Of a stretch of 10,073 bases of DNA, positions 5,509 through 10,073 are shown one piece after another; within the stretch, counting starts at the first letter, position 1; every line of letters begins with the position of its first letter. The position numbers and the translations under genes were made by a program. Below the pieces are notes generated by a model. The model saw only the letters and a program-made list of their open reading frames with translations, was not told the DNA's origin and searched no databases. This DNA is from Spirochaetota bacterium (GTDB taxonomy: Bacteria; Spirochaetota; UBA4802; UBA5550): assembly GCA_022704585.1 (NCBI GenBank), contig JAKJGD010000038.1, positions 1 to 10,073 of the forward strand, given 5' to 3'.

Positions 5509-6663
5509 ATGGCTACTGACGTATCATCATTCAAAGACGCATACAAGAAAGCGATACAGAGCGATTTTCCCGCTGAAGCGAAGCTCGTTATCGGCGACAC
5601 TACAATCCCGCTGAAGAAGGTCCCGTTCCAGCTCAGGTACGGCACCAACCCGCACCAGCCGTTCATCGCGTACGCGCCGGCCGACGGGAAAAACTGCTCG
5701 GTCGGGAACCTCGACATCCTCAAGGGAGGCAAGGAGGGGCTTTCTCTTACGAACCTCCAGGACATGAGCCAGGCGATCAATATACTGAAGTTTTTCCGTA
5801 AGCCGTCCTGCACCATCATGAAGCACGTGAATCCCTGCGGCTTCAAGGTCGAGACAGCCGGCGAGTCGCTCTCCGATATCTACCGCATCGCGCGCGCCTG
5901 CGACGAGCGGAGCGCTTTCGGATCGATTATCGGGTTCAACACCACGGTCGATGCGGCGACGGCGGAAGCGGTCATGGAGAGCTTTGTCGAGGGGATCATC
6001 GCTCCGTCGTACGAGCCCGCGGCTCTTGAAATACTGAAGAAGAACGAGGGAACGAAAAAGCTCAATAACGCCATCAGAGTGGCGAAAGCCGCGAACATGG
6101 GCGGCGTCCCGAAGTTCATCGGCGACGATGTCAGCGGGTACTATAACCTGCGTAACCTGGTGGACGGCTCCCTTACCGTCGAGGTACCCTACCTGACCAG
6201 AATCAGGTCTGCGGAGGACTTCGTGATTGACCCGATGATTCCCAACGCTGACCCGGCGAAAAACGGCGGAGCGAATTACGTGGTCCGCCGCAAGCCGACA
6301 GAGAAGGAGCTCGAAGACTGCCTGGTTGCCTGGTATGTCAACATCAACGTGCGCTCCAACGGGATCGTATTCGTCAAGGATGGCGCTGCCATCGCGGTAG
6401 GGACGGGCGAGCAGGAGCGGGTCGGCGCCGTTGAGCAGGCCATAGACAAGGCCCTCAAGAAGGGACACAGCCTGAAAGGTGCGGTCATGTCTTCGGACGC
6501 TTTCTTCCCGCAAAGGGACAGCATAGATACGGTGGCGCGCGAGGGCGTTACCGCAGTGGTCTGGCCGGCAGGGTCCATGAACGACGCCCTGGTGATCGAG
6601 GCGGCGAACGAGCACAACATAGCGCTCATGGCCACGCTTGAGCGTTGTTTTCTGCATATTTAA
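5509..6663 (+). CDS. purH: Stand-alone AICAR transformylase (PurH C-terminal domain only)
   Basis: This enzyme formylates AICAR with 10-formyl-tetrahydrofolate, the penultimate step of purine synthesis. The 384-residue protein begins inside the transformylase part of PurH. LRYGTNPHQPF at 42-52 is followed by LSLTNLQDMSQAI, then IMKHVNPCG with catalytic Lys105-His106. Later come SNGIVFVKDGAAIAVGTGEQ and SSDAFFPQRDSI. The usual N-terminal IMP cyclohydrolase (MGS-like) domain of about 200 residues is absent. The start at 5509 has AGGAG 7 nt upstream, and no such domain is encoded upstream. Bifunctional PurH is over 500 residues, so this is a single-function version. Its partner activity is supplied by the preceding PurO gene. 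Similar single-domain proteins are known in some bacteria and archaea and are often annotated as PurH or IMP cyclohydrolase. Confidence 0.93.
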   Translation: MATDVSSFKDAYKKAIQSDFPAEAKLVIGDTTIPLKKVPFQLRYGTNPHQPFIAYAPADGKNCSVGNLDILKGGKEGLSLTNLQDMSQAINILKFFRKPSCTIMKHVNPCGFKVETAGESLSDIYRIARACDERSAFGSIIGFNTTVDAATAEAVMESFVEGIIAPSYEPAALEILKKNEGTKKLNNAIRVAKAANMGGVPKFIGDDVSGYYNLRNLVDGSLTVEVPYLTRIRSAEDFVIDPMIPNADPAKNGGANYVVRRKPTEKELEDCLVAWYVNINVRSNGIVFVKDGAAIAVGTGEQERVGAVEQAIDKALKKGHSLKGAVMSSDAFFPQRDSIDTVAREGVTAVVWPAGSMNDALVIEAANEHNIALMATLERCFLHI

Positions 6664-6692
6664 ACCATCGGGATTGTAAGGTATCGTTCATT

Positions 6693-6708
6693 ATTAAATG
6701 TATTTAAT
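6693..6708. other. AT-rich palindrome after the purine genes
   Basis: ATTAAAT (6693-6699) and ATTTAAT (6702-6708) are perfect inverted copies around GT, 30 nt after the AICAR transformylase stop. It could act as a weak 3' hairpin, but there is no T-tract beyond TTT. Confidence 0.3.
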
Positions 6709-6718
6709 GTTTGAAAAA

Positions 6719-6814
6719 TGTCATCCCCGCGAAAGCGGGGATCCATTATTATAGGGAACGGTTATTGTTTACCTTGCTGGAAGTATCTGGATTCCCGCTT
6801 TCGCGGGAATGACA
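6719..6814. repeat. Inverted-repeat element with two CCCGCGAAAGCGGG hairpins
   Basis: Two 27-nt arms (6719-6745 and 6788-6814) are inverted copies matching at 25 of 27 positions. Each arm is itself a hairpin, CCCCGCGAAAGCGGGG or CCCGCGAAAGCGGG with a GAAA loop, flanked by TGTCAT and ATCCA. The 42 nt between the arms are AT-rich. This is the well-known dispersed intergenic repeat found in many bacterial genomes. It lies between the purine genes and the kinase gene and could stop transcription or protect mRNA ends in both directions. No transposase is present; mobility, if any, would depend on an enzyme elsewhere. Confidence 0.85.
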
Positions 6815-6906
6815 ATCAAATTAATCATCGCTCCAGTAAACAACTTGATTTCATCCCCCCGTCATGAGAGAATAGCCGTTGCTGTCTGATCCCGCGGAGC
6901 GTTATA

Positions 6907-9363
6907 ATGGGAAACAATCGCATACTGATTGCCGAAGACGATGTCATATCGGGGAAATACATCCGTGACGCGCTTATCGCACGCGGTTATGACGCCCCGG
7001 ATATCGTGACATCGGCAGATGAATTGATGCGGGCTGTTGAGCGCTTCAACCCGGACATCATACTCATGGACGTCCTGCTCGAAGGCGCCGGCGACGGCAT
7101 CGATGCGGCGGGAAAAGTGGCGGCACGGCATGACATTCCCGTTATTTACCTGACCGGCCATACGGACCGCGATATCCTCGACAGGGCCAAGACGACAGGC
7201 CCGTACGGATTTCTCGTGAAACCGGTGAACATCAACGAGCTCGTCATAACCGTTGAGTTCGCGCTCTACCGGCATGGCATGGGCAAGATGCTGAAGCAGA
7301 GCGAAGAACGGTACCGGGCCATCGTCGAGACCGCGCCTGTCATGATCTGCCGGTTTCATCCGGAACATTTCGCCATCACGTTCGTGAATGACGAGTTCTC
7401 CCGGTATTTCGATGTGAAGCAGGAGAATGTCATAGGCAGGCCCCTCGACGAACTCCTTGCGAACACCGACCTTTCCAATGCCGGGAAAATTTATGCGGCA
7501 CTGAGCGCTGAAAACCCGGTACTTAACCACGAGCTTCGCATCCGGATCAACGAAGAGGAACGCTGGCAGCGATGGATCGCACAGGGCCTGTTCGACGAAC
7601 AGGGCAAGATCACGGAGATCCAGGCGATCGGGGAGGATATCACCGAGCGGAAGAAGTCGGATGAAGCGCTTCGCGTCTCGGAAGAGAAGTTTTACAAGAC
7701 GTTCCATTCCAGCCCGAGCGGCATGCTGATAACGAGGATGGACGATGACGCGATCATAGATATGAACGAGAAGCTGCTGGTAATGAGCGGATTCACGCGC
7801 GAAGAGCTTCTGGGCATGCCCGGAAACGTAATTGAACAGTTCATCGAGGCAGATGTCCTCGAATCGCTGAGGACGACCCTGCGGCGCTTCGGCGCTGTCC
7901 GGGACCGTGAGGTCCGGCTCCCCTCCAAATCAGGGGAGATGATGACAATGCTGGTCTCGGTTGAAGTGCTTGACCTGGGCGGCGAGAAATACCTGCTCTC
8001 GGTATTAAATGACATTACCGAGGTCAAGAAAATCGAGAAAGCCCTGCGCCAAAGCGAGGAAAAATTCCACCTGCTGTTCGAGCAGTCGGCGGACGCCCAG
8101 CTTCTGATGGAAAACAGTTTTATCGTGGACTGCAACATGGCTGCGGTGCATCTGTACGGAGCCCGGAGCAAGTCAGACATACTGGGCATGGCGATGTATG
8201 ACCTTTCCCCTGAATATCTCCCCGAGGGAATGCATACGCCGACGCGAATGGATGAGATCATATCCCTGGTATATCAGATGGGCAGTCTCAGTCTTGAGTG
8301 GGTGTCGCTGCGTCTTGACGGGCGCGAGGTGCCTGTCGATATAACCCTGCGCAAGATGGCCCAGAGCGCGCTGAGCCGGAGCGAAGAGAAGTACCGCGTG
8401 CTGGTCCAGGCCATGAGCGACGGTCTGGTGCAGGGGGACGAGCAGGGTATCGTTGTATTCGTGAACGACCAGTTCTGCCTGATGATCGGCTGCCGTGAAG
8501 AAGAGATAATAGGCAGGCCGATACTGGATTTCATACATGAGGCCGACCGCCAGGGTTTCGAGGATGTCCTCAGCGGGAAGACAAGCGCCCGTCCGGGTGC
8601 GTACGAAATTGCGCTGCTGATCACCGACGGCATCAAGACCGGAATGGTCGTTTCGCCGCGGTCCCTGACAGACGACCAGGGCCGGGTAACGGGTTTCGTG
8701 GCCGTGTTCACGGATATTTCCGAACGCAAATACCTTGAGCGGCAGATATTAGAGATCAGCATGAGGGAGCAGCAGCGTATCGGGCGCGACCTGCATGACG
8801 ACCTTGGCCAGATACTTGCCGGCACCGGGTTCCTCTGCGAGTCCCTGGTCAAGAAGCTGACCGTGCGGAACATCCCGGAGGCGGAAGACGCACGCGGTAT
8901 AACCGCGCTGATCAACGAGGCAAAGGAGCACACACGGCTTCTCTCGCGCGGCCTGTCTCCGGTCGAGGTTGACTCGGGAGGCATTATCGCCGCACTCGAC
9001 CGCCTCACCAGGACCATGGAAAATGTATACTCGGTCTCATGCAAGATGAAGTACGATTCGTCGATCACCATCAATGACAGCATGGTGGAGACGCAGTTCC
9101 ACTACATTGTGCAGGAATCCATAACGAACGCAATCCGTCATGGCAATGCGGGAAGGATAACCGTGTCGCTTACGAACAGGAGGGGCATTGTTCGTCTTGA
9201 AATCGAGGACGACGGCACGGGCTTTCCGGACGACGTCGATTCTCTTAAGGGCATGGGGCTCCGTACAATGCAGTACCGCGCTAACGCGATAGGCGCTGCA
9301 ATCAAGATCGGGACAAACAAGCATGGGGGGACCACGGTTTCTTGTTACTGGCGAAGGCAGTGA
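6907..9363 (+). CDS. Sensor histidine kinase, REC-PAS(x4)-HisKA_3-HATPase, NarX type
   Basis: The protein has 818 residues and no signal peptide or membrane segment, so it should be cytoplasmic. An N-terminal receiver domain (about 1-125) has Glu10/Asp11/Asp12, phosphoacceptor Asp55, Thr83 and Lys105. Four PAS modules follow (about 132-255, 258-382, 383-490, 492-612), each opening with a SEEK[FY] or SEERY linker; three end in DITERK-like PAC tails. The dimerisation domain has IGRDLHDDLGQ with His630, the NarX/DegS type. The ATPase domain has Asn741 in the N-box, Asp768 in DDGTGF and KGMGLR at 781-786. The start has GGAG 7 nt upstream; TTGATT (6845-6850) and GAGAAT (6868-6873), 17 nt apart, are a weak promoter candidate. 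The next gene encodes the expected NarL-type regulator. Bound ligand or cofactor is unknown. The third PAS looks shortened at its C-terminal end. Confidence 0.93.
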   Translation: MGNNRILIAEDDVISGKYIRDALIARGYDAPDIVTSADELMRAVERFNPDIILMDVLLEGAGDGIDAAGKVAARHDIPVIYLTGHTDRDILDRAKTTGPYGFLVKPVNINELVITVEFALYRHGMGKMLKQSEERYRAIVETAPVMICRFHPEHFAITFVNDEFSRYFDVKQENVIGRPLDELLANTDLSNAGKIYAALSAENPVLNHELRIRINEEERWQRWIAQGLFDEQGKITEIQAIGEDITERKKSDEALRVSEEKFYKTFHSSPSGMLITRMDDDAIIDMNEKLLVMSGFTREELLGMPGNVIEQFIEADVLESLRTTLRRFGAVRDREVRLPSKSGEMMTMLVSVEVLDLGGEKYLLSVLNDITEVKKIEKALRQSEEKFHLLFEQSADAQLLMENSFIVDCNMAAVHLYGARSKSDILGMAMYDLSPEYLPEGMHTPTRMDEIISLVYQMGSLSLEWVSLRLDGREVPVDITLRKMAQSALSRSEEKYRVLVQAMSDGLVQGDEQGIVVFVNDQFCLMIGCREEEIIGRPILDFIHEADRQGFEDVLSGKTSARPGAYEIALLITDGIKTGMVVSPRSLTDDQGRVTGFVAVFTDISERKYLERQILEISMREQQRIGRDLHDDLGQILAGTGFLCESLVKKLTVRNIPEAEDARGITALINEAKEHTRLLSRGLSPVEVDSGGIIAALDRLTRTMENVYSVSCKMKYDSSITINDSMVETQFHYIVQESITNAIRHGNAGRITVSLTNRRGIVRLEIEDDGTGFPDDVDSLKGMGLRTMQYRANAIGAAIKIGTNKHGGTTVSCYWRRQ

Positions 9364-9390
9364 CGGTTGCCGGTGCGGCTAAATAATATA

Positions 9391-9419
9391 TTGACAGCCG
9401 GGACTCATGCATCGATACT
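9391..9419 (+). promoter_or_regulatory. Probable separate promoter for the response regulator
   Basis: A perfect TTGACA (9391-9396) and GATACT (9414-9419) have a 17-nt spacer. Just upstream is the AT-rich run AAATAATATA, which resembles an UP element. Transcription would start about 20 nt before the regulator's ATG. It lies in the 82-nt gap after the kinase stop. Confidence 0.45.
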
Positions 9420-9445
9420 ATCCGGGTGCGAGGACAGGCGTTATC

Positions 9446-10073
9446 ATGAAGAAAAAAGTATTCATCGTTGACGATCACCCGGTTGTCAGACAGGGGCTTG
9501 CGGTGTTCATCAACGGGGAGGAGGACTTTATCGTCTGCGGAGACGCCGAGGACGCAGAGGGCGCCATCCGGCAGATCAATGACCTCCGGCCGGACATCAT
9601 AATCGCGGACCTCTCGCTCAAGGGTACCAGCGGTATCGAGCTTACCACTGCCATCAAGTCGCGCTTCAACATCCCCGTCCTGATCCTCTCCATGCATGAT
9701 GAAAATTTTTACGCAGAACGCGCTATACGTGCGGGTGCGCGCGGCTTCATTATGAAGAAGGAATCGATGGAGACCGTTGTCAGGGGGCTCCGGGATATAC
9801 TCAACGGAAAAATATTCGTCAGTGATGAAATCAAGGAGCGGCTCCTCGGCAAACTCCTTACATCATCGGACGTCATGCAGTCCCCGCTTGACGGCCTCAC
9901 GAACAGGGAGATGGACGTCTTTCACCTCATCGGGCGGGGTATGTCGAACAGGCATATCGCGCAGGAGCTTTCCCTCAGCGTAAAAACGGTCGAAACCTAC
10001 CGCTCTCGCATAATCGAGAAACTCAAGATGAAGGACTCAAGCGAACTGGTGCGTTATGCGGTTCAGTGGAACC
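9446..10073 (+). CDS. NarL/FixJ-type response regulator (C-terminus cut by window end)
   Basis: 209 residues are visible and the frame is still open at the window edge; family length suggests only a few residues are missing. The receiver domain has Asp9/Asp10, phosphoacceptor Asp55, Ser82 and Lys104. The C-terminal LuxR-type helix-turn-helix spans about 150-197: LTNREMDVFHLIGRG, then IAQELSLSVKTVETYRSRI. Such regulators bind DNA as dimers after phosphorylation by a HisKA_3 kinase, here almost certainly the upstream protein at 6907-9363. The start at 9446 has a modest CAGG 7 nt upstream, and the translation from it matches the family from the first strand (KKVFIVDDHP). Target genes are not evident. 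Confidence 0.95.
   Translation, partial: MKKKVFIVDDHPVVRQGLAVFINGEEDFIVCGDAEDAEGAIRQINDLRPDIIIADLSLKGTSGIELTTAIKSRFNIPVLILSMHDENFYAERAIRAGARGFIMKKESMETVVRGLRDILNGKIFVSDEIKERLLGKLLTSSDVMQSPLDGLTNREMDVFHLIGRGMSNRHIAQELSLSVKTVETYRSRIIEKLKMKDSSELVRYAVQWN

Noticed and set aside
5527..6657. Long open frame of 376 codons on the minus strand
   Set aside because: It is fully antisense to the AICAR transformylase, whose motifs are unmistakable; the antisense protein is arginine/aspartate-rich and matches no family.
6719..6814. CRISPR-like repeat pair
   Set aside because: Only two arms, in inverted orientation; a CRISPR array needs several direct repeats with spacers.
6862..7707. Open frame of 281 codons on the minus strand
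   Set aside because: Antisense to the receiver and first PAS domain of the kinase.

Overview
The window is a compact, moderately GC-rich chromosomal segment from a Gram-negative-type bacterium. It shows no phage, plasmid or insertion-sequence genes. The gene set is mostly housekeeping: purine, folate and queuosine synthesis, an isoprenoid synthase and a ComF-type phosphoribosyltransferase. Around it sit signalling genes: two STAS proteins, one RsbW-like kinase, and a PAS-rich sensor kinase with a NarL-type regulator. This mix, and the split purine enzymes, would fit a spirochaete-like or other deep-branching lineage, but that placement is an inference and could be wrong.

Left part (1-3228), all on the minus strand. 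Read in the direction of transcription, a STAS protein (3228-2929) precedes an RsbW-like ATPase (2863-2282). A decayed dispersed repeat follows (2084-2220). Then come queC (2023-1337) and a comF-like gene (1340-633) that overlap by 4 nt. After a 144-nt gap with a possible promoter come a second STAS protein (488-159) and the first 48 codons of a polyprenyl diphosphate synthase that runs off the window at position 1.

Centre (3435-6663), plus strand. folE diverges from the STAS/kinase pair. After it come purN, a PurO-type IMP cyclohydrolase and a stand-alone AICAR transformylase. These genes form one metabolic unit. FolE starts tetrahydrofolate synthesis, PurN and the AICAR transformylase use 10-formyl-tetrahydrofolate, and PurO closes the ring to give IMP. 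The usual bifunctional PurH is replaced here by two proteins, with the archaeal-type cyclohydrolase supplying the missing half. FolE product also feeds the queuosine pathway in which QueC acts.

Right part (6664-10073), plus strand. A hairpin-rich inverted repeat (6719-6814) separates the purine genes from a two-component system. The kinase reads REC, four PAS modules, a NarX-type dimerisation/phosphoacceptor domain and an ATPase domain. A NarL/LuxR-type regulator follows, probably with its own promoter, and is cut by the window end.

I found no wholly new multi-gene system. The most notable points are the split PurH/PurO arrangement, a ribosome binding site buried in a perfect hairpin ahead of the second STAS gene, an apparent PAS truncation inside the kinase, and two dispersed palindromic repeats. 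No tRNA, rRNA or CRISPR array was recognised. No gap between genes exceeds about 260 bases.
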